Shown here: positions 6,276 through 12,341 of the stretch, piece after piece
How positions within the stretch are numbered: the stretch's first letter is position 1
How the letters are laid out: each line of letters starts with the position of its first letter
Origin: an uncultured Clostridia bacterium
GTDB taxonomy: Bacteria; Bacillota_A; Clostridia; Christensenellales; UBA1242
DNA: 12,341 bases
Direction of reading: 5' to 3'
NCBI GenBank assembly: GCA_947629895.1
Contig: CANRFP010000034.1
Span: forward strand, 1-12,341
The notes under the pieces: model-generated
The model's database searches: none
What the model was told of the DNA's origin: nothing
What the model saw: only the letters and a program-made list of their open reading frames with translations
Position numbers and translations under genes: made by a program

Positions 6276-6363
6276 TTGTTTTAAAAACAAGATCAAACAG
6301 AACAAGATTGTTCCCCAATCCAATTAAAAGTGTCCAATGAGGTTAATTTTGAAACAAAAAAAT

Positions 6364-6389
6364 GACAGGCCCGTCAAGCTTGTCTTTTT
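6364..6389 (+). terminator. Bidirectional intrinsic terminator between convergent genes
   Basis: The stem GACAGGC (6364-6370) pairs with GCTTGTC (6378-6384) with one G-U pair and a 7-nt loop, followed by five T. On the other strand the same stem is followed, after a single A, by seven T. It thus serves the plus-strand methyltransferase operon and the minus-strand peptidase gene, which converge here. Confidence 0.75.
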
Positions 6390-6397
6390 CATTGAAT

Positions 6398-7009
6398 TTA
6401 ATAAGGCAAAATTTGAATGAAGGCTTGTTTTTCTGCGCCGTTGTCCATGTGGTGATCGTCAAACCACATAAGGAAAAATCGGTCGGCGGGAACATAGGTG
6501 TAGCCATCTTTTTCGCCGTCATTAAGGTCGCTCGGGTCGGCAAAAATCAAAATGTCCTCTTCGGGATTTTTTGAATTGACTTCATCAAAGCCAATGAGCA
6601 CGCGATAATGCCCGCCATAGTCACAATTTTCCACAATGATTGGCGCACCTTGGTCAATGCTTTTGATTGCAAAGCTTTTGAAGCCCTCGTAGGTTGAAAA
6701 ACAAACGCCATTTTCGTCTTTCAAATCATATGTTGAAACAATTTTGTGGCCGACAATTTTGCGCAGCGCATCCAAGAGGTCAATCAGCCTTGTTCCGACC
6801 GGCTTTTGAAATTGAGTGTTGCAAAGTTTTGCCATTTCAAGTTCGGCGGGGGGGGTGATTCCAAGATGAGAAAGCACCATCATGGCGCAAACGGGCGCGC
6901 AGGTGAAATCGGTCGTTTGGAGCATTGTTTTGAAATGAGAAATGATATGCAGCCCACCGCCACTTTTCATGTTGAAAAAATCAAATGATTTGTAATATTT
7001 GTTTCCCAT
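6398..7009 (-). CDS. C39-like (papain-fold) cysteine peptidase family protein
   Basis: The protein has 203 residues. The N-terminal half shows LQTTDFTCAPVCAMMVLSHLG, with Gln31 as oxyanion residue and Cys37 as nucleophile. GGHYRVLIGFD supplies His134, and IFADPSD supplies Asp158. Together they form the Cys-His-Asp set of peptidase C39 and related C39-like proteins. There is no signal peptide, membrane segment or attached ABC transporter, so the protein is predicted to act in the cytoplasm and is not a bacteriocin exporter. Its substrate is unknown. The TATAAT at 7035-7030 with TTGAGT at 7060-7055 (19-nt spacer) gives it a possible own promoter, with a short leader and only a weak GGTG before the ATG. 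The HTH gene upstream on the same strand could also read into it. Confidence 0.75.
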   Translation of the reverse strand: MGNKYYKSFDFFNMKSGGGLHIISHFKTMLQTTDFTCAPVCAMMVLSHLGITPPAELEMAKLCNTQFQKPVGTRLIDLLDALRKIVGHKIVSTYDLKDENGVCFSTYEGFKSFAIKSIDQGAPIIVENCDYGGHYRVLIGFDEVNSKNPEEDILIFADPSDLNDGEKDGYTYVPADRFFLMWFDDHHMDNGAEKQAFIQILPY

Positions 7010-7081
7010 AAAGCACCATTAGTTTTGAAATTATATATAAATATTACAACAAAAACTCAAGTTTTGCAAAGAATTTAGAAA

Positions 7082-7315
7082 TCATTTTTTCAAAAGCGTG
7101 CGAAAGTCAATGTCAAGTGCGCGTGCAATTCGGAAAATTGCGACCAGCCTAAAATTTGTTTTCCCTGACATGATTTTGTCAAACGTTTTTGTCGCAATTT
7201 TGCACTTTTTGCAAAAAGCCGTTTTTGAAAGATTGTTCTCTTTCAAATAGCCTTCCAAAAATTCAACATTGATGCAGTTTTTGTTATCATTTTGATTTAT
7301 TTTGATTTGATTCAT
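7082..7315 (-). CDS. Small helix-turn-helix (XRE/Cro-like) transcriptional regulator
   Basis: The protein has 77 residues from the ATG at 7315. That start is preferred over an in-frame ATG at 7327 because GGAG at 7325-7322 stands six bases before it, while the earlier ATG lies inside the operator palindrome. After a short Asn-rich arm, residues about 18-77 form a Cro/C1-type five-helix domain: LEGYLKENNLSKTAFCKKC, then the recognition region IATKTFDKIMSG and the closing helix AIFRIARALDIDFRTLLKK. Its promoter (TTGACT, TATAAT) is overlapped by a perfect inverted repeat, which suggests autorepression. It is divergent from the two HTH genes at 7417 and 7630 and lies upstream of the peptidase gene. 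It has diverged from those two paralogues. Confidence 0.78.
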   Translation of the reverse strand: MNQIKINQNDNKNCINVEFLEGYLKENNLSKTAFCKKCKIATKTFDKIMSGKTNFRLVAIFRIARALDIDFRTLLKK

Positions 7316-7325
7316 AAAATTCTCC

Positions 7326-7349
7326 ATACAACAACATTCGTTGTTGTAT
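7326..7349. promoter_or_regulatory. Operator-like perfect inverted repeat (site 1)
   Basis: ATACAACAAC, the 4-nt centre ATTC, and GTTGTTGTAT make a perfect 10-bp dyad. It covers the transcription start of the minus-strand HTH gene. The 13-mer CAACAACATTCGT inside it recurs with one change at 7389-7401. Confidence 0.75.
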
Positions 7350-7351
7350 TT

Positions 7352-7381
7352 ATTATATCAACCACAAATGTAGTTAGTCAA
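7352..7381 (-). promoter_or_regulatory. Promoter of the minus-strand HTH regulator
   Basis: Read on the minus strand, TTGACT (7381-7376) and TATAAT (7357-7352) are separated by 18 bases. The predicted start of transcription near 7345 falls within the inverted repeat at 7326-7349, the classical place for a repressor site. Confidence 0.75.
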
Positions 7382-7401
7382 GCAAAATCAACAACATTTG
7401 T
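7360..7401. promoter_or_regulatory. Two further operator-like sites (sites 2 and 3)
   Basis: Site 2 (7360-7375) is an imperfect dyad with AAC and GTT ends and a CACAAATGTA centre; it lies between the -35 and -10 boxes of the minus-strand promoter. Site 3 (7389-7401, CAACAACATTTGT) repeats the left half and centre of site 1 and abuts the AT-rich -10-like TAAAAT (7404-7409) of the plus-strand HTH gene. Three spaced related sites between divergent Cro/C1-type genes recall a phage-like switch. Confidence 0.5.
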
Positions 7402-7416
7402 ATTAAAATTTAAAAG

Positions 7417-7629
7417 ATGAAAAATGATTTTGCAAGTAGATTAAAAGAACTTCGACAAGAAAAAGGGTTGAGCCAGATGCAGTTGTCCAAAGAACTAGGC
7501 GGACAAATCAGCGCAGCCGCAATTGGCTTTTGGGAGAAAAGAACTCGAGTGCCAAATTTGGATGCGGTTGTTTTGTTAGCAAATTATTTTGGTGTATCAA
7601 TCGACTATCTTGCAGGAGTTGAAGATTAA
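7417..7629 (+). CDS. XRE-family helix-turn-helix regulator
   Basis: The 70-residue protein is almost entirely a Cro/C1 HTH domain. Residues 6-19 (ASRLKELRQEKGLS) form helix 1, QMQLSKEL helix 2, SAAAIGFWEKRTRVPN the recognition helix and loop, and VVLLANYFGVSIDYLAGVED the C-terminal helices. No oligomerisation or ligand domain is present. The ATG lies eight bases after a TAAAAT -10-like box, with no clear Shine-Dalgarno, so the message may be leaderless. The stop is directly followed by the ATG of a paralogue. It probably binds the repeats in the divergent region, but which of the three regulators does so cannot be told. Confidence 0.85.
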   Translation: MKNDFASRLKELRQEKGLSQMQLSKELGGQISAAAIGFWEKRTRVPNLDAVVLLANYFGVSIDYLAGVED

Positions 7630-7827
7630 ATGTTGAATGACCGATTGAAAATGTTAAGAAATGAAAAAGGAGTCTCGCAAAAAGAAGTGGCAAAGGCCAT
7701 TGGTGTCACACTCAGTGCCTATTCGAATTATGAGCAAGGCATTCGCGAGCCGTCATATGAAATTTTGATAAAACTTTGCAAATATTTTCAGGTTTCGGCA
7801 GATTATTTGTTGGGTTTGGAAGACTAA
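7630..7827 (+). CDS. XRE-family helix-turn-helix regulator, tandem paralogue
   Basis: This 65-residue protein is again a bare Cro/C1 domain: RLKMLRNEKGVSQKEVAKAIGVTLSAYSNYEQGIREPS, then LIKLCKYFQVSADYLLGLED. It shares the RLK-LR-EKG-SQ start and the DYL-G-ED end with the gene before it, so the two look like an old tandem duplication. They abut with no spacer (TAA then ATG). AGGAG inside the end of the first gene, around 7613-7617, can serve as ribosome binding site. The pair is cotranscribed and ends at the hairpin beginning at 7844. Confidence 0.85.
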   Translation: MLNDRLKMLRNEKGVSQKEVAKAIGVTLSAYSNYEQGIREPSYEILIKLCKYFQVSADYLLGLED

Positions 7828-7843
7828 ATTTCAAGAATAAACC

Positions 7844-7884
7844 TCCTCCGTTTTGGAAAAACTATCAAAATGGAGGATTTTTTT
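7844..7884 (+). terminator. Terminator hairpin that also covers the ribosome binding site of the next gene
   Basis: A 12-bp stem (7844-7855 with 7866-7877, one G-U pair) encloses a 10-nt loop and is followed by seven T (7878-7884), then directly by the ATG at 7885. As a terminator it would end the HTH operon. The 3' arm contains the GGAGG (7872-7876 region) that is the only ribosome binding site for the ferritin-like gene, and the T tract is the spacer to its start. No promoter fits between the hairpin and that gene, so its mRNA must include the hairpin. This suggests attenuation or control of translation. Confidence 0.7.
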
Positions 7885-9141
7885 ATGAAATTTAATCCGT
7901 TTTTGGAAAAACCAAAGAAACTTGAAAGCATCATCATGAGTTGGAAGGACCTTGCGCCAAAACCTTACAAAAAATTTGAAAGCAGTCCATACACGCGCGT
8001 GAGGTGCATCTTGATGAACGGCACGGAATATGAGGCGGTGTGGTTTTCGCATCAGTTTCACAGGCATTGCGCCGACAACGACTTGCGCCGAAAACTTGCG
8101 CTTGTGCGAAGAAGCGAACAGCAGCAACAAAAGGTGATTGCCGGGCTGAAACCGGTGGACGAAAACTTGCTTGAAACGACGATTGGATATGAGCAACTTG
8201 CTGTGGACTTGACGGCATTTCTGGCGCAACACGTCAAGGACAAGCACGTGAAAGATGCGCTGGATTTTGCGCTTTTGGAGGACTTTGACCATCTTTATCG
8301 CTATTCCAATCTTTTGGAAACCGACATGGGCGCGAAGGCGGAGGACTATGTGGGCGACTACACCGAGATCACGCCGGGCAGGCCGACCATTTCGCATCAC
8401 CGCCACCCATATGACAGCGTGCGCGCGCCGATTGACAACAAAAAAGCCGACCCTTTCACAAAATGCGCAGTGTCAATCATCACCGCCGCCGAACAGCAGA
8501 CGATGAACTATTACATGAATCTTGGCAGTTTCTATAAAAATCAAAAAGGGCGGGAGCTTTACACTGAAATTGGCATGGTGGAAGAGCAGCATGTTTCGCA
8601 GTATGGCAGTTTGATTGACCCGAACCCGAGTTGGTTTGAGATGTGCTTGATGCATGAATATATTGAATGCTATTTATATTATTCCATGCTATCCGACGAA
8701 AGCGACCCGAACGTCAAAAAGATTTGGGAGCGATTTTTGGAACAAGAAATCGCGCACTTGCATGCCGCCGCGGACAATTTGAGAAAATATGAGAAAAAAG
8801 ATTGGCAACAAGTCATTCCAAATGGAGAATTTCCGGAACTTATTGCGTTCAAGTCCAACACCGAATATATCCGCAAAATTTTGAGGGGGACAGTTGAGAA
8901 CACTGCGTATCGCGAGGACTATTGTGATGTCAATGACCTGCCTGACGACGCAAACTTTTTCAAATATCAAAACAAGGTCAATGCGCATCCAGAGGACGAA
9001 GCGGGACACACCACAATCAAAGACCACATCGCACAGTTTGGAGAGGACTATCGCTTTGAGACCAAGCCAAATCCGGTCAAAGATTTGCAAGACCGCAAAA
9101 GTGACAACAACACCCTCGGCCGCGTGAAGACAAAAAAGTGA
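7885..9141 (+). CDS. Ferritin-like diiron-type protein, 418 residues, unnamed family
   Basis: The start is the ATG at 7885, spaced correctly from the GGAGG; an ATG at 7870 lies within the hairpin and is unlikely. The protein is helical, cytoplasmic, and shows repeated metal-ligand patterns of the ferritin/rubrerythrin superfamily. These are Glu103 (GYEQLAVD) with E132-x2-D-H136, Glu203 (AAEQQTMNYY) with E233-x2-H236, and Glu258/Glu261 (HEYIECYLYY) with E288-x2-H291. This amounts to three E plus ExxH-type half-sites instead of the two of a single four-helix bundle. A His-rich stretch SHHRHP (170-175) stands between the first and second. The C-terminal 100 residues are polar and lack such motifs. 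The role could be iron or oxidative-stress handling, or an unrelated diiron oxidation; this is inference. It is more GC-rich than the GNAT/HEPN region. Confidence 0.6.
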   Translation: MKFNPFLEKPKKLESIIMSWKDLAPKPYKKFESSPYTRVRCILMNGTEYEAVWFSHQFHRHCADNDLRRKLALVRRSEQQQQKVIAGLKPVDENLLETTIGYEQLAVDLTAFLAQHVKDKHVKDALDFALLEDFDHLYRYSNLLETDMGAKAEDYVGDYTEITPGRPTISHHRHPYDSVRAPIDNKKADPFTKCAVSIITAAEQQTMNYYMNLGSFYKNQKGRELYTEIGMVEEQHVSQYGSLIDPNPSWFEMCLMHEYIECYLYYSMLSDESDPNVKKIWERFLEQEIAHLHAAADNLRKYEKKDWQQVIPNGEFPELIAFKSNTEYIRKILRGTVENTAYREDYCDVNDLPDDANFFKYQNKVNAHPEDEAGHTTIKDHIAQFGEDYRFETKPNPVKDLQDRKSDNNTLGRVKTKK

Positions 9142-9181
9142 GATGTGAAATGAAAAGAAGAAACAAAAATCAAAAAATGAA

Positions 9182-9203
9182 AAAACGGCGTTTTTGCCGT
9201 TTT
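9182..9203. terminator. Bidirectional intrinsic terminator
   Basis: AAAACGGC (9182-9189) and GCCGTTTT (9196-9203) form an 8-bp stem with a GTTTTT loop. T-rich sequence follows on the plus strand and, read on the minus strand, TTTT runs on beyond the stem. It separates the convergent ferritin-like and sigma-like genes. The stop codon of the latter (9204-9202) overlaps the stem. Confidence 0.8.
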
Positions 9204-11526
9204 ATTTTGTCTTTGTCTTGCTTTTTGATTGCGATTTCTTTTCGGCAAAGGCCTCCAATTTTTCCACGATTGTCTCTTTTGCGTGGCCGATGTTGGAGAG
9301 ACTCAACTGCATATCTTCGGCAATTTGTGAGTCGGTCATTTTGTCAGCATAGGCTTTCATGAGGATCATTTGATGGGACAAACACAGCGTTGGCCTAAAC
9401 TTTCTCATCAAGACTTTTTCGCCGCCGGCCTTTTCCACAAGTTCTGGTGTAATGAAAGGCTTTCTCTCTCGCTTTCGTGAAAGCGTTGTGATTTTTTCAA
9501 CTTCTTCGAAGGCCATTTTCTCAAAGTCTTCTGGGTGAATTTGTTCGAAGCCGCGCTTGACATAAAAGTCCTTGACCGCTTTGTCAAAATCTTCAAAGTT
9601 GGCTTTGAATGTCTCAAGTTTAGGAAGGATTTCGTTGTTTAATCTCTGTCTTATTCTGGTTATTTTTGTTTGAATATCAACTTGGTCAAAATAAGATGAA
9701 GAGCGGTATTTCCTTTCATATGAAAACAGATGAGCAAAATTTTTCATTGGTTGCCCTTCAAGCACAACACCTTCAAAAATTTCCCTGTCGGCGTTGGTGA
9801 TGATTTGTGGCAAAAACACCTCTCTCAAAAATGCGACGCCGCCATATTCACTTAGGACTTTTTGTCTTAAAGAATTTTTTTTGGAAGAGAGAAGCTGACC
9901 GCGACTTTTTGAAAGATATTCTTCCGCCATTTTGTCAATCTTTTCAAGTTCTTCAAAATTTGTGCTTTCAAGTTTTTTCAATAAAATTTTTTCTTGCGCA
10001 ACAATGAATGTTGGTTCCGTATGCAAATATTCTGCTGCGGCAGAATATGTTGCAATGGATTGTTTGATATACAACAAATCAAAAGTTTCTCTTTGCTTTT
10101 CTGGCAAAATCGGCAAAAAATATTTGGCAAGTTTTTCCTTTCCGCCATATTGTTTGACAATTTGTCTGCGTCTTTCAACTTGGTCAAAGTCAATTTTTCT
10201 TTCGGCTATGTCCACGTTTTCACCATTTTTCAACATGTTTTTGTTGTCCAGAAAATCAACAAGGGTTTCAAAATTTGTGGCCGCCAATTTTTCTTTCACA
10301 GTTTTTAAAGTAGTGGCAAAATGAGTTTGTGAAACACCTGCTTTCTCCGCCAACTCCTTTTTTGGCTGCCCTTCAAATTGCAAAACGCCAAAAATAAAAA
10401 TTTTCTTTTGCACTTGGGTGAGAGTCGGCACAAAATATTTTTGCAAGAAAAACCTTCCGCCAAATTGCTCAATGTATCTTTCGTTTCGATTGATTTCTTG
10501 TGTTTGTTTCAGGGTTGGCTTCCAAGGCTTTGGAAGTTTTCCCTCCGCTTGCATTTGTTTCAATTTTTTGACATTTTGTTCGAGTTTTTTTAAGGCTATG
10601 CCCCTACATTTCGACGCATGGGTTTCGTTCATTCCCACAATTTCAGCAATTTCAGCAAAAGACTGTCCGCGATAATTTAAAACTGTTGCATCAAAAATTT
10701 TTTGTTCGGCTGGGGAAAGCGTTGGAAGAAAATATTGCCTCAAAAACTCTCTGCCATATTTTTCAAAAAGCTTTGCATTTTCTTCAAGAAATTGCAAATT
10801 TGTTCCATTCAATTTGATGCCTTTAAGTTCTTTGTCCAAAGCGGTTGGGCCTTCAAGGTACATTCTCAAAACTTTCTTTTGAACTTCTTTTATATCTCGT
10901 GAAATACAGGGCTGGGGACTTTTAAATTGCTCAGCAATTTTGCCTTGCGTTTTGTTTTGAAAAAATTTTGCAACAAACAAATCTCTTTCATATCTTGAAA
11001 GCAGCGGCAAGATTTCTTTTTGAATGTATTGCAACTCCAATTTGTCGTGCAAAACATCAAACTCACGCATGGTTGACGGAATTCGATCACCTTGATTTGT
11101 TTTGGAATCGTCGCCGGATTTGTCTTTCAACAGCGCGTCCAAACTTTTTTTGGTCCTAACAGAGTGTTGCCCTCTATATATATGAGATATTTTGCTTCGC
11201 AATTGATGAGAATAATATGTTGAAAACAAAAATTTAAACTTGTCTGGGTCAAATTCGTCGATGGATTTAATCAAAACTTCCGTGCCAATTTCAAGCAAAT
11301 CTTCAAACGACGGGTTGATTTGGTCCTCAAATTCAACATATTTTTTGCAATATTTGCCGACAAGTTTTTGAACCAGGCCCAATTGTCCATAAATCAATTT
11401 TTCGCGAATTTCTTTGTCGCCATATTTGTGATATTCTCGCAAAAGTCTTGCACTTTCTTCTTTTGGCAGGGCGGCAGGTCGAGTGCCATAATCCCACAGA
11501 TAGAAGCCTGTTTTCTCGTCTTTCAT
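9202..11526 (-). CDS. Sigma-70-like protein with about six tandem region 4-type HTH repeats
   Basis: The protein has 774 residues. Residues about 25-130 form a sigma-70 region 2: LIYGQLGLVQKLVGKYCKKY, then DLLEIGTEVLIKSIDEFD and FKFLFSTYYSHQLRSKISHI, matching regions 2.1-2.4. No clear region 3 follows. Region 4-like HTH units then recur at about 172-223, 262-317, 365-415, 469-521, 571-638 and 710-760. Typical cores are QSFAEIAEIVGMNETHASK and DSQIAEDMQLSLSNIGHAK. From the second unit on, each is introduced by a shared (Y/F)GG-x-FL-x2-YFLPTL-like motif (257-270, 355-369, 460-474, 561-575, 700-714), so the unit is about 100 residues. Units four and five are degenerate. Ordinary sigma factors have a single region 4. 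A strong promoter and AAGGG site support the start. It probably binds core RNA polymerase and several DNA or protein sites, but this is inference. The end is Lys/Ser-rich. Confidence 0.8.
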   Translation of the reverse strand: MKDEKTGFYLWDYGTRPAALPKEESARLLREYHKYGDKEIREKLIYGQLGLVQKLVGKYCKKYVEFEDQINPSFEDLLEIGTEVLIKSIDEFDPDKFKFLFSTYYSHQLRSKISHIYRGQHSVRTKKSLDALLKDKSGDDSKTNQGDRIPSTMREFDVLHDKLELQYIQKEILPLLSRYERDLFVAKFFQNKTQGKIAEQFKSPQPCISRDIKEVQKKVLRMYLEGPTALDKELKGIKLNGTNLQFLEENAKLFEKYGREFLRQYFLPTLSPAEQKIFDATVLNYRGQSFAEIAEIVGMNETHASKCRGIALKKLEQNVKKLKQMQAEGKLPKPWKPTLKQTQEINRNERYIEQFGGRFFLQKYFVPTLTQVQKKIFIFGVLQFEGQPKKELAEKAGVSQTHFATTLKTVKEKLAATNFETLVDFLDNKNMLKNGENVDIAERKIDFDQVERRRQIVKQYGGKEKLAKYFLPILPEKQRETFDLLYIKQSIATYSAAAEYLHTEPTFIVAQEKILLKKLESTNFEELEKIDKMAEEYLSKSRGQLLSSKKNSLRQKVLSEYGGVAFLREVFLPQIITNADREIFEGVVLEGQPMKNFAHLFSYERKYRSSSYFDQVDIQTKITRIRQRLNNEILPKLETFKANFEDFDKAVKDFYVKRGFEQIHPEDFEKMAFEEVEKITTLSRKRERKPFITPELVEKAGGEKVLMRKFRPTLCLSHQMILMKAYADKMTDSQIAEDMQLSLSNIGHAKETIVEKLEAFAEKKSQSKSKTKTK

Positions 11527-11548
11527 GTTTTTTCCCTTTTATGAAAAC

Positions 11549-11577
11549 ATTTTAGATGATTTTTGACAATTTGTCAA
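11549..11577 (-). promoter_or_regulatory. Strong promoter of the sigma-like gene with a palindromic -35 region
   Basis: On the minus strand TTGACA (11577-11572) and TAAAAT (11554-11549) stand 17 bases apart, a near-consensus housekeeping promoter. The -35 box lies within the perfect inverted repeat TTGACAA-T-TTGTCAA (11563-11577), a plausible repressor or autoregulatory site. AAGGG at about 11539-11534 gives a good ribosome binding site for the ATG at 11526. Confidence 0.8.
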
Positions 11578-11622
11578 GACTCAATTTAGAAAAATTCGAC
11601 ATAAAAAAGGAGTTTGTGCAAA

Positions 11623-11644
11623 AAAAACGGCAATCGCCGTTTTT
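11623..11644 (-). terminator. Intrinsic terminator after the oxidoreductase gene
   Basis: AAAAACGGC and GCCGTTTTT form a perfect 9-bp stem around a 4-nt loop. Read on the minus strand it is followed by a run of T, so it ends the oxidoreductase transcript 33 bases after its stop and isolates the sigma-like gene's promoter. Its ACGGC core resembles those at 2243-2272 and 9182-9203. Confidence 0.85.
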
Positions 11645-11676
11645 CAAAAAATTTGTTTTTTTTGGAGCGCCCCTCT

Positions 11677-12341
11677 TTACAATTTTTCTGCAACGTCCCA
11701 AGCGCGCCAAATGACAGTGCGCAAACTTCCAACGGAAAGCGCATCGCCAACAATGTGAACGTGTTTGCTTGCTTTGAAGGCTGGGGCTGGAACATATCCA
11801 ACTGCCGAGATCACGCTGTCGCACAAAAGTTTGGTCTCTTGACCTTTTTCGTCCACGATGACCACGCCGTCCGCATCAATTTGTTTGCATTTTGAAAGCA
11901 GGTGCACGGGAATATTGTTAGATTTCATAAAGTCACGCAGGAAGGAGGAGTTTGCAAGACTCAGTTTGTTTGTCACCATAAGGTCTTGCATCGTCTCAAC
12001 AATTTCCGGCTTTTTGCCGTCATTGAAAAGTTGCATTGCAATTTCGCAGCCCGTTGAGCCGCCGCCGATGATCACAACTCTTTCGCCAACTTTTGCGCCG
12101 TTCAAAAAGTCGACAGCCTCAATCGCTTTGTCAAAGCCCGGAATGTTCAGTTTTCGAGCCTTTGCGCCGGTTGCGACAACAATTTCGTCAGCGTCAAGTG
12201 CGGAAAGGTCGGTGATTTTCGTTCCAAACTTCACCTCAATGCCCATGTCAGCGATTTGTTTGCGATACCACTTCACAAGGCGCTTGTCGGCATCTTTAAA
12301 ATCCGGTGCGGAAGCGGGAACAAACACTCCGCCCAGCTCGT
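11677..12341 (-). CDS. NAD(P)H:flavin / 2-enoate-reductase-type oxidoreductase, C-terminal part
   Basis: The frame is open to the window edge. The codons before the internal GTG at 12327 read ELGG and continue a typical family sequence, so the true start lies outside. About 220 residues are seen. VATGAKARKLNIPG is the ATG motif of the flavin domain and RVVIIGGGSTGCEIAMQL is the NAD(P)H-binding Rossmann strand and loop. HIVGDALSVGSLRTVIWRAWDVAEKL is the terminal FAD-contacting GD motif. This arrangement is the C-terminal half of old-yellow-enzyme fusions such as 2,4-dienoyl-CoA reductase and clostridial 2-enoate reductase, which reduce activated C=C bonds using FMN, FAD and an Fe-S cluster. 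The N-terminal FMN barrel and Cys cluster are not in the window, so a plain NAD(P)/FAD oxidoreductase is also possible. Confidence 0.8.
   Translation of the reverse strand, partial: ELGGVFVPASAPDFKDADKRLVKWYRKQIADMGIEVKFGTKITDLSALDADEIVVATGAKARKLNIPGFDKAIEAVDFLNGAKVGERVVIIGGGSTGCEIAMQLFNDGKKPEIVETMQDLMVTNKLSLANSSFLRDFMKSNNIPVHLLSKCKQIDADGVVIVDEKGQETKLLCDSVISAVGYVPAPAFKASKHVHIVGDALSVGSLRTVIWRAWDVAEKL

Noticed and set aside
7316..7327. ATG at 7327 as start of the minus-strand HTH gene
   Set aside because: It lies in the operator palindrome and the GGAG that follows it is correctly placed for the ATG at 7315.
7870..7884. ATG at 7870 as start of the ferritin-like protein
   Set aside because: It sits inside the terminator stem with no ribosome binding site; the GGAGG after it fits the ATG at 7885.
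7831..8406. Long open frame on the minus strand (about 191 codons) opposite the ferritin-like gene
   Set aside because: It is antisense to a gene with clear conserved motifs, crosses the terminator, and its translation resembles no known domain.
1..12341. CRISPR arrays, tRNA or rRNA genes, insertion sequences with transposase
   Set aside because: No regularly spaced repeats, no cloverleaf-type sequence and no transposase or integrase motif were found on either strand by reading.

Overview
The window looks like chromosomal DNA from a low-GC Gram-positive-type bacterium, most likely an uncultured gut-associated Bacillota (Clostridia-like) lineage. This rests on AT-rich coding DNA, AGGAGG-type ribosome binding sites, short intrinsic terminators with T tracts, TTGACA/TATAAT promoters, and families common in Clostridia (DUF1848, SplB-like radical SAM, 2-enoate-reductase-like oxidoreductase). 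Genus cannot be told from the sequence.

Layout. Bases 1-784 hold the tail of a radical SAM gene and a DUF488-like gene. They are a decayed second copy of the operon at 3539-5579: the DUF488-like gene has a one-base deletion, and of the third gene (DUF1848) only the start codon remains. Between the two copies (about 785-3538) lies unrelated, more AT-rich DNA. It carries a two-domain GNAT acetyltransferase flanked by two copies of a 62-nt structured element, and a minus-strand gene whose C-terminal HEPN-like domain has been split off by a frameshift in a run of seven A. The intact operon follows: SplB-like radical SAM, DUF488-like and DUF1848, each pair overlapping by ATGA, with a class I methyltransferase just behind and a bidirectional terminator.

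Bases 6398-7827 carry, on the minus strand, a C39-like cysteine peptidase and a small HTH regulator; divergent from these are two adjacent paralogous HTH regulators. The 100-bp divergent region has a strong promoter and three related operator-like sites. Bases 7844-9141 carry a hairpin that is at once a terminator and a lid on the next ribosome binding site, then a 418-residue ferritin-like protein.

Bases 9202-11526 (minus) encode the most unusual protein here: 774 residues that begin with a sigma-70 region 2 and continue with about six tandem sigma region 4-like helix-turn-helix repeats. It has a textbook promoter whose -35 box sits inside a perfect inverted repeat. The window ends in the C-terminal half of an NAD(P)H:flavin/2-enoate-reductase-type oxidoreductase, also on the minus strand.

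How they may work together. The radical SAM/DUF488/DUF1848 genes are translationally coupled and probably act together in an unknown radical chemistry, DNA repair or nucleotide-related process. The HTH cluster appears autoregulated. The sigma-like protein has a regulated promoter and could be a specialised transcription factor. None of these roles is shown by the sequence alone.
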